From contig CAZRNB010000002.1 in assembly GCA_964601355.1 (NCBI GenBank), forward strand, positions 18,099-82,098: a stretch of DNA of 64,000 bases. The letters are read 5' to 3'. The notes beneath the pieces are model-generated. The model made no database searches. It saw nothing but the letters and a program-made list of their open reading frames with translations, and was not told the origin of the DNA. Shown here piece after piece: positions 1 through 7,860 of this stretch. The stretch's first letter is position 1; every line of letters begins with the position of its first letter. A program made the position numbers and the translations under genes. The stretch is from CAZRNB01 sp964601355. GTDB lineage: Bacteria; Planctomycetota; Phycisphaerae; Sedimentisphaerales; Anaerobacaceae.

Positions 1-233
1 GAATTTGCCGAATGTGTAGTGACCTCTCCGCGATAATATTTCTCAAAAGGTAGTTTCTCCTCTTCGCCGTAAGCGTATAATGACGCCGCTTTGACCTGCT
101 CGAAACCCATACCGTCGCCGATCATCAAAATCACATTCTTCACCACCGCATAGCATGGCTGAACGAGCAATACCGTAATAAAAATCAGCACACCCGTCCT
201 GAGCCAGGTCGAAGGATAAGATTTTCGCAACAT
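1..233 (-). CDS. Alkaline phosphatase family protein, N-terminal part (runs off the left edge)
   Basis: The first 77 codons of a gene on the minus strand are visible, starting at the ATG at 233-231. A GGAG ribosome binding site lies seven bases upstream. The product begins with a basic stretch and a hydrophobic signal peptide (about residues 14-28). The segment KNVILMIGDGMGFEQVKAAS follows, which is the first metal-binding motif of the PhoA-type alkaline phosphatase fold, where the Asp of GDGMG binds zinc. A second stretch ending in THSAN fits the same family. Such enzymes release phosphate from phosphoesters in the periplasm. The catalytic serine lies outside the window, so the substrate cannot be judged. 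A 67-codon ORF over the same bases is only a shadow frame. Confidence 0.85.
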   Translation of the reverse strand, partial: MLRKSYPSTWLRTGVLIFITVLLVQPCYAVVKNVILMIGDGMGFEQVKAASLYAYGEEEKLPFEKYYRGEVTTHSAN

Positions 234-551
234 TCCTAATCTCCATTAACTACTCAATAAATAATTCTTAGACATAGGTATTATCTTTATGTATGATTTA
301 TATCATATTACAGCGCAACCAAATTTCAAAAACAAATCATAATAAAATACGAAGCTCCAAGCCTTTGTAAAGATTAACTTAACTTATTATAATACGTGAA
401 GTTATCAAAAAATAAATGATCCAGGCAGCATCGTACTCTTAAAGCGAGTCCTATAATAAAATTTTGTAAAAATCTGAAAAAATCTATTTATTTATTGACT
501 ATGTGGTAAGAAGTGGTAGCATTTCCCAATGTAAATCTATCAGGTGGTGCA
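234..551. other. Divergent intergenic region between phosphatase and mraZ
   Basis: This AT-rich spacer separates the leftward phosphatase gene from the rightward mraZ cluster. It holds the mraZ control region listed separately. No gene-like ORF was found in the rest of it. Confidence 0.6.
495..522 (+). promoter_or_regulatory. Putative mraZ promoter with MraZ-type GTGG repeats
   Basis: A TTGACT hexamer (495-500) and a TAGCAT hexamer (517-522) are 16 bases apart and could be -35 and -10 boxes. Between and overlapping them are two GTGGT pentamers at 503-507 and 513-517, exactly ten bases apart. A third GTGGT at 544-548 overlaps the ribosome binding site. MraZ proteins repress their own cluster by binding direct repeats of GTGG-type pentamers at ten-base spacing, so autoregulation is the likely role. 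The promoter itself is inferred. Confidence 0.55.
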
Positions 552-1031
552 ATGGCCAAGCTTTTATTAACAGGTGAATACCAACACGTCATTGATGGTA
601 AGAACAGGGTTCTTATCTCAAACAAGCTCAGGAATCAGATTGATGCTGATGCGCACGGCAGCAATTTCTATCTTGTGCTTGGGGCGAACGGCATCCTTTG
701 CCTGTATCCGGAAAGATATTTTGAGCAAATGGTCCTGTCGGTTGCACCGCAGACAGCCGCACCTGATGAGGCTGTTGCGTTTGAGCGAATGAGCTTTGCA
801 TTAGCCGGCAAGATAGAGCTGGACGCCCAAGGACGACTGCTTTTAAGCGACAAATTACGAAAGAGAGCAGGATTGAAAGATCAAATTACGCTCGTCGGCG
901 TTCGGGATCACATCGAGCTTTGGAACAACGAGGACTGGGAGCAATACCTTTCGGACAATATGGCTCAATATCAAAAACAAATGTCGCAGGCACGACAGTT
1001 CGTTTTACAAAAGCAGAACGAAGAGCTTTAA
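552..1031 (+). CDS. mraZ: MraZ, transcriptional regulator of the division cluster
   Basis: This 159-residue protein has two AbrB-like beta halves: LLLTGEYQHVIDGKNRVLIS near the N-terminus and ALAGKIELDAQGRLLLSDKL at about residues 83-102. That arrangement and length match MraZ, a ring-forming DNA-binding protein that controls the dcw cluster. The start was set at 552 because AGGTGGTG lies three bases upstream and the family begins at this point; an in-frame start at 513 would add 13 unrelated residues. It heads a run of cell-wall genes, as MraZ usually does. GTGGT repeats upstream suggest autoregulation. Confidence 0.95.
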   Translation: MAKLLLTGEYQHVIDGKNRVLISNKLRNQIDADAHGSNFYLVLGANGILCLYPERYFEQMVLSVAPQTAAPDEAVAFERMSFALAGKIELDAQGRLLLSDKLRKRAGLKDQITLVGVRDHIELWNNEDWEQYLSDNMAQYQKQMSQARQFVLQKQNEEL

Positions 1032-1067
1032 TTTTTATCCGCCTCAGGCGGATTAAGTGGAGGCAAA

Positions 1068-1277
1068 ATGACAGGAGCAGCTTCAAAAGATTGCAGAATT
1101 GTTAACGAAAGCCTTTCCGGCGAAAGAGAAACTGACGAACAGACCTTTGCCTCTCTGGCTATTCTTTCAGAACGGCTGGAGCACTTAAAGAAATTTAACG
1201 GCCTTTTTGCCAACGTTGGTTTTTCGCCTGACGTTAAAAGACTGAACAGGCAGGCAAACGCCGTACCCGTAGGCTAA
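1068..1277 (+). CDS. Small hypothetical protein between mraZ and rsmH
   Basis: This is a 69-residue ORF with a strong GGAGG ribosome binding site four bases before its ATG, in the same direction as mraZ (36 bases upstream) and rsmH. The product is hydrophilic, with no membrane segment or signal peptide. The middle (about residues 20-45, ending near LSERLEHLKKFNGL) could form an amphipathic helix. I do not recognise the family. Its position in the dcw cluster suggests co-expression with division genes. The good ribosome binding site is the main evidence that it is real. Confidence 0.6.
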   Translation: MTGAASKDCRIVNESLSGERETDEQTFASLAILSERLEHLKKFNGLFANVGFSPDVKRLNRQANAVPVG

Positions 1278-1296
1278 TTCAACTTCAAAGAAAATT

Positions 1297-1360
1297 TAGA
1301 ATTGAGAGTTGAGAATTACAGAATCCTACACTCTGCATTCTCAATTCTGTATTTCTCAAA
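1297..1360. repeat. Word-type hairpin repeat before rsmH
   Basis: A left arm of GAATTGAGAGTTGAGAATTA-type words is followed by the complementary CTCAATTCTGTATTTCTCAA. It forms a long imperfect hairpin ending just before the rsmH start. Its translation accounts for the odd N-terminal residues of the longest rsmH reading frame. Confidence 0.7.
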
Positions 1361-1362
1361 TT

Positions 1363-2268
1363 GTGAATGATTTAATATTAGAGCATATACCAGTTCTTGC
1401 GGAAACTTTAGCCGAACAGATAAACTTACCGCCGGACGGGGTGATGGTCGATGCGACCATTGGACAAGGAGGTCATAGTTTACTGTTCGGCAAAACTTTA
1501 GGGTCAAAAGGTATTATCATAGGTCTCGACATCGATGAGAAAGCTGTACAAAAAGCTGGATCTATACTAAATAACCTTATATGCAAGGTTATTCTGCAAA
1601 CGTGCAATTTCTCTCAAATCACAGAGTGTATCCACAAACAGGGCATAGAAAAGGTTGACTTCATACTGGCAGACCTCGGCCTTTGCTCCGCACAGTTAGC
1701 CGACGCCCAGATAGGTCTTAGTTTTCAAACAAATATGCCTCTGGATATGAGAATTGATAAAAGATTAAAGACCACTGCTGCCGATATAGTGAATAGGGCA
1801 GACGAGAAATCCCTTGCCGATTTAATTTATAAGTTCGGCCAGGACAGAGCCTCAAGACGAATTGCGCGGTTTATAGTCTGGCAGCGCCAGCATGGGCTGA
1901 TCAATACGACCAGCCAATTAGCCGCGATAGTCTGCAAGGCGCTGGAACGCCCTGCTCAAAAACGAAAAACAAGGATACATCCGGCGACCAGGACCTTCCA
2001 GGCGCTGAGAATTGTAGTAAATAATGAGCTGGAGAACTTAAAAAAGCTGCTTGATTCCGTGCCGGGGCTTTTGAACAAAAATGGTTATGTAGCAGTGATT
2101 AGCTATCACAGCCTGGAAGACAGATTAGTTAAGGATAATTTCAAGCAAAATGCAAAAAACAGCATTTACAGGATTTTAACGAAGAAACCAATAGTACCAT
2201 GCCGTGATGAAATTATGAGAAATCGACGGGCAAGGAGTGCAAAACTTAGGATATCACAAAAACAATAA
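1363..2268 (+). CDS. rsmH: 16S rRNA (cytosine-1402 N4) methyltransferase RsmH (MraW)
   Basis: RsmH methylates N4 of C1402 in the 16S rRNA decoding centre using S-adenosylmethionine. The 301-residue product starts with the family hallmark HIPVLAETL. It then shows the SAM-binding motif DATIGQGGHS, the LGLCSAQLADAQIGLSFQ segment, PLDMRID, the HPATRTFQALRIVVN block and ISYHSLEDRLVK near the end. Length and motif order are normal for the family. The start is placed at GTG 1363, because the upstream in-frame codons from TTG 1309 translate a hairpin repeat. No clear ribosome binding site was found, so the exact start is uncertain. It lies in the usual place, after mraZ. Confidence 0.93.
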   Translation: MNDLILEHIPVLAETLAEQINLPPDGVMVDATIGQGGHSLLFGKTLGSKGIIIGLDIDEKAVQKAGSILNNLICKVILQTCNFSQITECIHKQGIEKVDFILADLGLCSAQLADAQIGLSFQTNMPLDMRIDKRLKTTAADIVNRADEKSLADLIYKFGQDRASRRIARFIVWQRQHGLINTTSQLAAIVCKALERPAQKRKTRIHPATRTFQALRIVVNNELENLKKLLDSVPGLLNKNGYVAVISYHSLEDRLVKDNFKQNAKNSIYRILTKKPIVPCRDEIMRNRRARSAKLRISQKQ

Positions 2269-2283
2269 TTTTTTACGGAAATG

Positions 2284-2400
2284 AATACTCGATACTTATC
2301 AAGTGCCTAAAATGAGCTAAAGTGCCTAAAGTGAGCTAAAGTTAAATTTCATAACTTTAGACACTTTAGTCACTCTAAACTTTAGGCACTTTAGAATCGA
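2284..2400. repeat. CTAAAGTG/CACTTTAG word hairpin repeat
   Basis: Several AAGTGAGCTAAAG-type words (2300-2345) are followed, after a short loop, by their reverse complements (CTTTAGACACTTTAG and similar, to about 2392). The flanks carry CGATACTT-like and CGAGCATCAAG words. Copies of the same family occur at about 3630-3770, 58315-58400 and 62100-62155. Confidence 0.8.
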
Positions 2401-2424
2401 GCATCAAGGAAAGGGAGTTTCGAT

Positions 2425-3303
2425 ATGACTTCTGATGCCAAAATTGGACTGTTGCTGGGATTGGCCTTCATATTTATTATTGCGTTTGTTATTAACGGTC
2501 TGCCGAAGTTTCGTCATAAGGCCAATAACAACGAATTAACTACTAATATGACTACCTTCGATAATGGCCAGCTTGGTATAGGAACCAAAGAGCGTAAAAC
2601 CCAGGAAGCCCTGAATCAAATGGAACAGGCTGAAAAAAGCCAATTTGAAAATGTTCAAGTCCCTGCTGACGGAAATGACATCCGCTCGACAACACCCCTG
2701 CCGATGAGCCCTTCAACAGCCGAAGAGCCTAATAATGGCATTGAAACTACGCCTCAAATTGCGGGTGATATTCCTTCGTCGCCGGTTGGCGTCCAGGAAA
2801 CCCTGATTAAAAAACAACAGCAGACTAAACCAGCCTGGCCAAAAGAATATGTCGTTAGCTCAGGTGACAGCCTAGCCGGCATAGCCAAGAAATTGTATGG
2901 CTCCGTCGAAGGTAATAGAAGAATAAACATCGACAGAATATTCGAGGCCAATCGCAGACTGCTGAAAACACCCGATGAAATTAGCGTCGGTCAAAAACTC
3001 ATCATACCGCCGCCATCAAACTTGACACAGAACAAAGAGCAAATGAACCGAATCTTCCCAAGCACTCTGTTTGACGAGGTCAAGTCCATCGGAAAATCCA
3101 CCCTGTCAAAATCACTTGACAGTCGTGGAACAAAACAAAATAAATCGTACGTTGTACGCCAAGGCGATAGTTTATGGAAAATTGCTGCAGAGCAGCTTGG
3201 AAATGGCTCTCGCTACACTGAACTAAAAGAGCTAAACGCTGACATTCTGGACAATGAGGACAGTCTCATTGCTGGTATGCCGTTGAAGATGCCAGCTCAA
3301 TAA
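2425..3303 (+). CDS. Membrane-anchored protein with two LysM domains
   Basis: This 292-residue protein has an N-terminal transmembrane helix (about residues 8-25), a low-complexity Pro/Glu/Gln linker and two LysM peptidoglycan-binding modules. The first runs from YVVSSGDSLAGIAKKLYG (about 142) to a GQKLIIPP ending. The second runs from YVVRQGDSLWKIAAEQLG (about 241) to a MPLKMP ending at the C-terminus. LysM domains bind the glycan strands of peptidoglycan, so the protein probably tethers the membrane to the wall. An AAGGAAAGGGAG ribosome binding site precedes the ATG. It sits between rsmH and the FtsL-like gene, which is not a standard dcw gene order. No catalytic domain is visible. Confidence 0.85.
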   Translation: MTSDAKIGLLLGLAFIFIIAFVINGLPKFRHKANNNELTTNMTTFDNGQLGIGTKERKTQEALNQMEQAEKSQFENVQVPADGNDIRSTTPLPMSPSTAEEPNNGIETTPQIAGDIPSSPVGVQETLIKKQQQTKPAWPKEYVVSSGDSLAGIAKKLYGSVEGNRRINIDRIFEANRRLLKTPDEISVGQKLIIPPPSNLTQNKEQMNRIFPSTLFDEVKSIGKSTLSKSLDSRGTKQNKSYVVRQGDSLWKIAAEQLGNGSRYTELKELNADILDNEDSLIAGMPLKMPAQ

Positions 3304-3377
3304 GATCACAGTAATACGGACAGATTTTTTCGTCGGGGGCAAAAACAGTCAAAGCTTGCCGACCAGACAGACATACC

Positions 3378-3590
3378 ATGGGATATCAATTTCGTTTAAT
3401 TTTTGTTTTTTTTTGTTTTACATCTGTTTTACTTTTTGCCGTGTATCTGCGGAGCGTTAACAACCATATTTTCTATGAGCTTTGTACATACAAAGCTGAA
3501 CAGAACCGATTAAAACAACAGCTTGGAAGTAAGCAGCTCCGGTTAGAAAGTCTGATAAATCCCGCTGCGGTTTTAGAGAGCCTGCGGTAA
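3378..3590 (+). CDS. ftsL: FtsL-like small bitopic division protein
   Basis: This 70-residue protein has one transmembrane helix (about residues 6-25) followed by a short coiled coil rich in Glu, Lys, Gln and Leu. It ends with LESLINPAAVLESLR, a layout typical of FtsL, whose periplasmic coiled coil pairs with FtsB in the divisome. It lies directly before ftsI, where ftsL normally sits. FtsL sequences are poorly conserved, so the call rests on architecture and position. No strong ribosome binding site precedes the ATG. Confidence 0.65.
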   Translation: MGYQFRLIFVFFCFTSVLLFAVYLRSVNNHIFYELCTYKAEQNRLKQQLGSKQLRLESLINPAAVLESLR

Positions 3591-3629
3591 AACTCCGCAA
3601 CCACGCAAAGGCGAGTAAATAATGAGTTA

Positions 3630-3770
3630 AAGTGAACTTAATCCGCCGATGGCGGATAAAGTTTTAAGTGACTAAAGTGAACTAAAGTGACTAAAGTGAA
3701 CTAAAGTGAGCTAAAGCTGTTATTCATAACTTTAGGCACTTTACACTTTAGACACTTTAGATTTTAGGCA
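3630..3770. repeat. CTAAAGTG word hairpin repeat before ftsI
   Basis: At least five tandem AAGTGACTAAAGTGAACT-type words are followed by ACTTTAGGCACTTTACAC-type complements. A short AATCCGCCGATGGCGGAT palindrome lies on the left flank and a CCCTTAAGGGATGG palindrome on the right. It fills most of the ftsL-ftsI gap. Confidence 0.8.
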
Positions 3771-3812
3771 TTCCCTTAAGGGATGGCTTACACCATTTAG
3801 GCACTTGAAATT

Positions 3813-5597
3813 ATGATGTATAAAAGAAGTGTTCGAATTATCACTATCGTTCTTCTGCTTTTGATCGGGGCTTTGCTGGCATTAGCCGGTCGGTGTTTTT
3901 ATCTGCAATTTTTCAGAGGCGCTCATTATGCTGATGTTTGCCTGCGACAGCAAAAATCATACTATCCTCAAAAGCCTCAGCGAGGCGTAATTCTCGACAG
4001 TCGCGGCAGAGTGCTGGCCGCAAGTAACAGAGTCCGAATCATTTTTGCTGAGCCGGGACTTATAAAGGATCCTAAAACCACATCCAATAAGCTCGCCACA
4101 ATTGTGGATATGGGCGCACATGAGATTTGTAAGCTCATCATGGAAAGCAAGAATCCGGGCTATGTAAAAATAAAAGCCGGCGTTGACGAGCAGCAGTCTC
4201 GTGCGGCTGACAAAATTAATGGAGTAGGTGTTCAATATGATTGGCTAAGACTTTATCCGATGGGCAGGCTCACAGCACATGCGGCAGGCTTTATAAGTCT
4301 TGACGGACGTGGTTTAGGCGGCGTTGAGTTCCAATATGATGCAGAACTATGCGGCTCTCCCGGTCACAATATATATTTGGCTGACGTACATCGTCGGCCC
4401 ATCTGTCAAATTCAATCAGTCAAGGCTGACGATTCGCCTCGGCGGACCGAAGACGGTTGCGGAATTATCTTAACACTTGACGCCGCCATTCAGGAATTTA
4501 CACGAACTGAGCTGTTGAAACAATACGAAATCTATCAGGCTGAGTCTGCGGTGGCAATCGTAGCCAATCCAGCCGACGGGGCGATTTTAGCTTTGGTATC
4601 ACTGCCCGATTTTGACCCAGGTAGCGCCTGGACTGCCGATCCGGATAATTTCCGTAATCGAGCACTAACCGACCAGTTTGAGCCGGGCAGTATTTTTAAA
4701 CCGATCGTAGTGGCGATTGCTCTGGACGCCGGTGCAGTGAACAGCCATGAAAAGATATTCTGCGAAAACGGAAATTATGCCGGTAAAGGTTTTGGCAGAA
4801 TCGGTGAATATCGCCAAGGCTTTGGCGATCTGAGTGTACGCGAGATTTTAATTCACTCCAGCAATATCGGAATGGCTAAAATCGGGCAAAAACTCGGCAA
4901 AGATAAGCTTTACGAAGGCTTAAAATTCTTCGGCTTAGGAAGAAAAACAGGCATTGAGCTGCCCGGCGAGGCCGAAGGGCTGTTAAGACCTGCCAGTGAA
5001 TGGACCGGGTACAGCATAACCAGGATACCTTTCGGCCAGGAAATCTCGGTAACAGCAATTCAATTAGTCCAGGCCTTTTGCATAATTGCCAACGGCGGCC
5101 ATTTGGTTCATCCGTACCTGGTAAAAGCGATGGTGAATAATAATGGCGAGATTGTAAAGCTAAAACGGCCTCCATCTCCTATTGGTTATATAGTCAAGCC
5201 GGAAGTTGCCAGCTGGATTGTTACCGAGGCCTTGACCGGCGTAGTGAACGAAGGTACGGGTCAGAGAGCCAAGCTGGAAAAGTGGCAGGTGTTCGGTAAA
5301 ACGGGAACCGCTCAATTAGCCAACGCCAGCGGCGGTGGCTACGCTGAGAATGCTTACGTGGCTTCATTTGTTGGGGGTGCGCCTGCAGAGAATCCGGCTG
5401 TAATTATTTTGGTGTCGATTCGCAGGCCGAACGTCAAGCTCGGCAAAGGCTACACCGGCGGAACTATAGCTGCCCCGGTGGTTGCAGCAATGCTTGAAAA
5501 AACACTTAACTATCTCGGGATTCATCCCAAAACTGCAGATACTCCAAACAAAGGTTTTGTTCGTGACTCAGCCGTTACAAGGCAGGGTCCTTTGTAA
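3813..5597 (+). CDS. ftsI: Class B penicillin-binding protein, division transpeptidase FtsI (PBP3 type)
   Basis: FtsI cross-links septal peptidoglycan in the periplasm. The 594-residue product has an N-terminal membrane anchor (about 9-27), a pedestal domain and a transpeptidase domain. The three active-site motifs are intact: SIFK (Ser293, Lys296), SSN (349-351) and KTG (496-498). The FEPGSIFKP and FGKTGTAQ contexts are those of division PBPs. It is the last gene of this partial dcw cluster; no mur genes follow, and it converges on the PBP2 gene. Presence of ftsI argues against the Planctomycetia, most of which lack it, and fits Phycisphaerae. Start codons at 3813 and 3816 are both possible. 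Confidence 0.93.
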   Translation: MMYKRSVRIITIVLLLLIGALLALAGRCFYLQFFRGAHYADVCLRQQKSYYPQKPQRGVILDSRGRVLAASNRVRIIFAEPGLIKDPKTTSNKLATIVDMGAHEICKLIMESKNPGYVKIKAGVDEQQSRAADKINGVGVQYDWLRLYPMGRLTAHAAGFISLDGRGLGGVEFQYDAELCGSPGHNIYLADVHRRPICQIQSVKADDSPRRTEDGCGIILTLDAAIQEFTRTELLKQYEIYQAESAVAIVANPADGAILALVSLPDFDPGSAWTADPDNFRNRALTDQFEPGSIFKPIVVAIALDAGAVNSHEKIFCENGNYAGKGFGRIGEYRQGFGDLSVREILIHSSNIGMAKIGQKLGKDKLYEGLKFFGLGRKTGIELPGEAEGLLRPASEWTGYSITRIPFGQEISVTAIQLVQAFCIIANGGHLVHPYLVKAMVNNNGEIVKLKRPPSPIGYIVKPEVASWIVTEALTGVVNEGTGQRAKLEKWQVFGKTGTAQLANASGGGYAENAYVASFVGGAPAENPAVIILVSIRRPNVKLGKGYTGGTIAAPVVAAMLEKTLNYLGIHPKTADTPNKGFVRDSAVTRQGPL

Positions 5598-5628
5598 TTC
5601 ACATCTCCTGCGACTTTTCCGGCTACGG

Positions 5629-5645
5629 CTCGGCACTCCGCCGAG
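5629..5645. terminator. Possible short bidirectional hairpin between ftsI and PBP2 genes
   Basis: CTCGGC and GCCGAG form a six-base stem with a five-base loop in the 64-base gap between two converging genes. There is no clear U tract, so a terminator role is a guess from position. Confidence 0.3.
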
Positions 5646-5661
5646 ACGAGTATCTTTCAAA

Positions 5662-7782
5662 TCATAACTGCCGCCCTATGTAGCCGGCTTCGATGCAGAG
5701 CTTGATGATGTCACGTGCCAACGGCGCTGCGTCGCTTGAGCCATGCTGGCCACCTTCAACAACAACCGCGATTGCTAATTTCCTGCCCGTACTATCTTGT
5801 GCAAAGCCTGCGAACCAGGCGACCTCCGGCTCTTCTGTCGAGCCAGTCTTGCCGTAAACCTTCACATCCTGCCGGCTAAAGCTGCTATAAGCAAATTCTC
5901 TGTTTGCTGTCCCACCAGGCTCATTAACCACGGCACTCATGCCATCATAAATTACCTCTAAAGTTTGTGGCGAGATATTAAGGTCGATGCTTGATACTTG
6001 ATGCTCGATACTCGAACCTGTAGAATCGATAAAGAGCCGAGGTGGCTTGTACACTCCACGTCGCGCGATAGCAGCCATCGCATTTGCCACCTGCATCGGC
6101 GTTGCTCGCAGATTTCCATGACCAATGCCAAACAGCCTTCTTTCTCTTCCTTCGAGGACGGGAAGACGATTGCCGATTGCCGATTGCCAATTGTCGATTA
6201 TAAATCGGAAATCGGAAATCGAAAATCGAAAATTCAACGTGGGTGGAACAGTTGATATTTGTCCTGGCGCCTGCCTGAAATCTCGTCCCTCGTCTCTCGT
6301 CTCTCGTCCCTCTTCGGACGACGGATGATGGACGAGGAAGAGCTGTGGGTGTCCATAGCCGAATTCGAAGAGCCATTGCTGTAGGACCGAGGGCTCAATG
6401 CTATCAGCAAGACGAGAAAAATAAATGTTACAACTGCCCTTGATAGCATTGCGGGCATTATTTGACCAGCTATTGTCATGGCCAATCTTGTAATCATTGT
6501 ATATCCAGCAGTTTGGCCAGCCGACTGGTGACGGCTGAGCTGGGCAGCTAATAATTTTATCTGGCGTGATTTTGCCGGATTCAAGTCCGGCGATAAGAAT
6601 CAATGGCTTCACCACTGAGCCAGGAGGATATTGCTTATTTATTGCTCGGTTTATCAACGGTTTATTGTGGTCCCCTGCAAGAGCACCGTACTCATACCTG
6701 ACACGGTTTAAATCAAAAACCGGCATAGAAACCAAAGTTAAGATGTCGCCGCTGGCTACTTCAATAATGACAGCCGCCATTCCAGGTCCGCAATTCGGGT
6801 CGTGCGGATAGTCAGCCAAATAAGTTTCTATTTTTTGCTGAAGCTCAATGTCCAAAGTTATCTGCACGTCCTGGCCGAGCTGGGTCTCGGTTCTGCTTAC
6901 CATCCGGCGGTCTATGTCACTAACAAGCTCACCTCGTCTGCCGCGAAGAGCAGCTTCGCATACATACTCAATTCCGTCTTCCCTTCCACAGACTTCACCG
7001 CCCAAATAACTTGCTAATTTATCGTTTGCGAAAAGCCTTTTGTCATCTTCCTGCGTCGCCGGCCCAACCCAGCCTATAGTTTGCGCAGCAGCCGAGCTGT
7101 ACGGATACAACCTCTGCTCTTCCAGTACAATATGAACGTCATTCAAATCCATAAATTCCATCTGGGCTTCGAAAACGTCATCATCTGTTTTCAGCTCGCA
7201 CAAGGGATATCCCTTGTGCATTTCAGCAATGTCCATCCTGGCTGTAAGCAAAAGACGCTCATTCGGATCCGGAAGAGCCTGCGCAAAATCAGTATCCGGG
7301 TAGTTTCGTTTCCACGCAAGGTACCAGCGAAGATTCCATATATCATCGTTTATCTGCCGAATCCTGTTCTCTATATCCACAGCAGATATGCCGAAACGCG
7401 TACATTTTATGATTATTTGCCGCAGATTTTCAAGGCCGGTCTTTAGCTCTTTCTGAACCTTGCTTATCGCGGCTTCGGGATTGTCCTGCCGTGCTGCTTT
7501 TAATAGTCTTGCTTTTATGATCCGCCCATCAAGCAAACAGCCCAGCTTATAATCTATCGACAATCTAAATCGCGGCTCATCGACAGCCAAGACCCTGCCT
7601 TTTCGGTCGAGGATTCTGCCTCTGATGGTCTTGAGCTGCCGAGATTGGCCACGTTTTAGTTCCGCAATATCCTGCAAAAGACGGGAATCGGGCAGAAGCT
7701 GCATCTCTATTAGACGCAGCACGCATACAATCAATATAAATGCACTTACTATTACAAAAACTTTGACTCGCTTATCATACAT
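5662..7782 (-). CDS. mrdA: Class B penicillin-binding protein 2, elongation transpeptidase, with repeat-derived insertions
   Basis: This 706-residue protein has an N-terminal membrane helix (about 8-25), a long PBP2-type dimerisation region and a transpeptidase domain. The active-site motifs are SVVK (389-392), SCN (450-452) and KTG (645-647). It follows mreB, mreC and mreD on the same strand, the usual rod-shape operon, and should make side-wall peptidoglycan with the MreB machinery. It is longer than usual. Residues about 485-540 are translations of hairpin word repeats, and about 588-600 are another short word repeat, all in frame without a stop. These lie in loops between conserved motifs, so the enzyme may remain active. 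Confidence 0.9.
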   Translation of the reverse strand: MYDKRVKVFVIVSAFILIVCVLRLIEMQLLPDSRLLQDIAELKRGQSRQLKTIRGRILDRKGRVLAVDEPRFRLSIDYKLGCLLDGRIIKARLLKAARQDNPEAAISKVQKELKTGLENLRQIIIKCTRFGISAVDIENRIRQINDDIWNLRWYLAWKRNYPDTDFAQALPDPNERLLLTARMDIAEMHKGYPLCELKTDDDVFEAQMEFMDLNDVHIVLEEQRLYPYSSAAAQTIGWVGPATQEDDKRLFANDKLASYLGGEVCGREDGIEYVCEAALRGRRGELVSDIDRRMVSRTETQLGQDVQITLDIELQQKIETYLADYPHDPNCGPGMAAVIIEVASGDILTLVSMPVFDLNRVRYEYGALAGDHNKPLINRAINKQYPPGSVVKPLILIAGLESGKITPDKIISCPAQPSPVGWPNCWIYNDYKIGHDNSWSNNARNAIKGSCNIYFSRLADSIEPSVLQQWLFEFGYGHPQLFLVHHPSSEEGRETRDEGRDFRQAPGQISTVPPTLNFRFSISDFRFIIDNWQSAIGNRLPVLEGRERRLFGIGHGNLRATPMQVANAMAAIARRGVYKPPRLFIDSTGSSIEHQVSSIDLNISPQTLEVIYDGMSAVVNEPGGTANREFAYSSFSRQDVKVYGKTGSTEEPEVAWFAGFAQDSTGRKLAIAVVVEGGQHGSSDAAPLARDIIKLCIEAGYIGRQL
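5983..6015. repeat. GATACTTGATGCTCGATACTCG words inside the PBP2 gene
   Basis: Tandem GATGCTTGATACTT and GATGCTCGATACTCG words lie in frame in the PBP2 gene, where the product reads SSIEHQVSSID. The same words occur between genes near 8350-8425, 13994-14029 and 63600-63660. Confidence 0.75.
6166..6336. repeat. Two in-frame word repeats inside the PBP2 gene
   Basis: Two elements lie side by side. At 6166-6234, ATTGCCGATTGCCGATTG words face AATCGGAAATCGGAAATCG words across a short loop. At 6282-6336, CTCGTCCCTCGTCTCTCGTC words face GGACGACGGATGATGGACGA. Both keep the reading frame of the gene on the minus strand. Confidence 0.8.
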
Positions 7783-7794
7783 TGTAGTATTGGT

Positions 7795-7860
7795 TAGTGG
7801 TGAGTGGTTAACTGGTAAGTGATTGTAAAATTAACCAATTACCTATTACCTATTACCTAT
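7795..7860. repeat. Word-type repeat between mreD and the PBP2 gene
   Basis: GGTTAGTGGTGAGTGGTTAA words are followed by AACCAATTACCTATTACC words that complement them. It fills the short gap between the two genes and overlaps the 3' end of mreD. Confidence 0.6.

Noticed and set aside
43..246. 67-codon ORF at the left edge
   Set aside because: It is the wrong frame across the alkaline phosphatase N-terminus.
2284..2400. CRISPR array
   Set aside because: The tandem words are very short, have no spacers of regular length, and face complementary words to form a hairpin.
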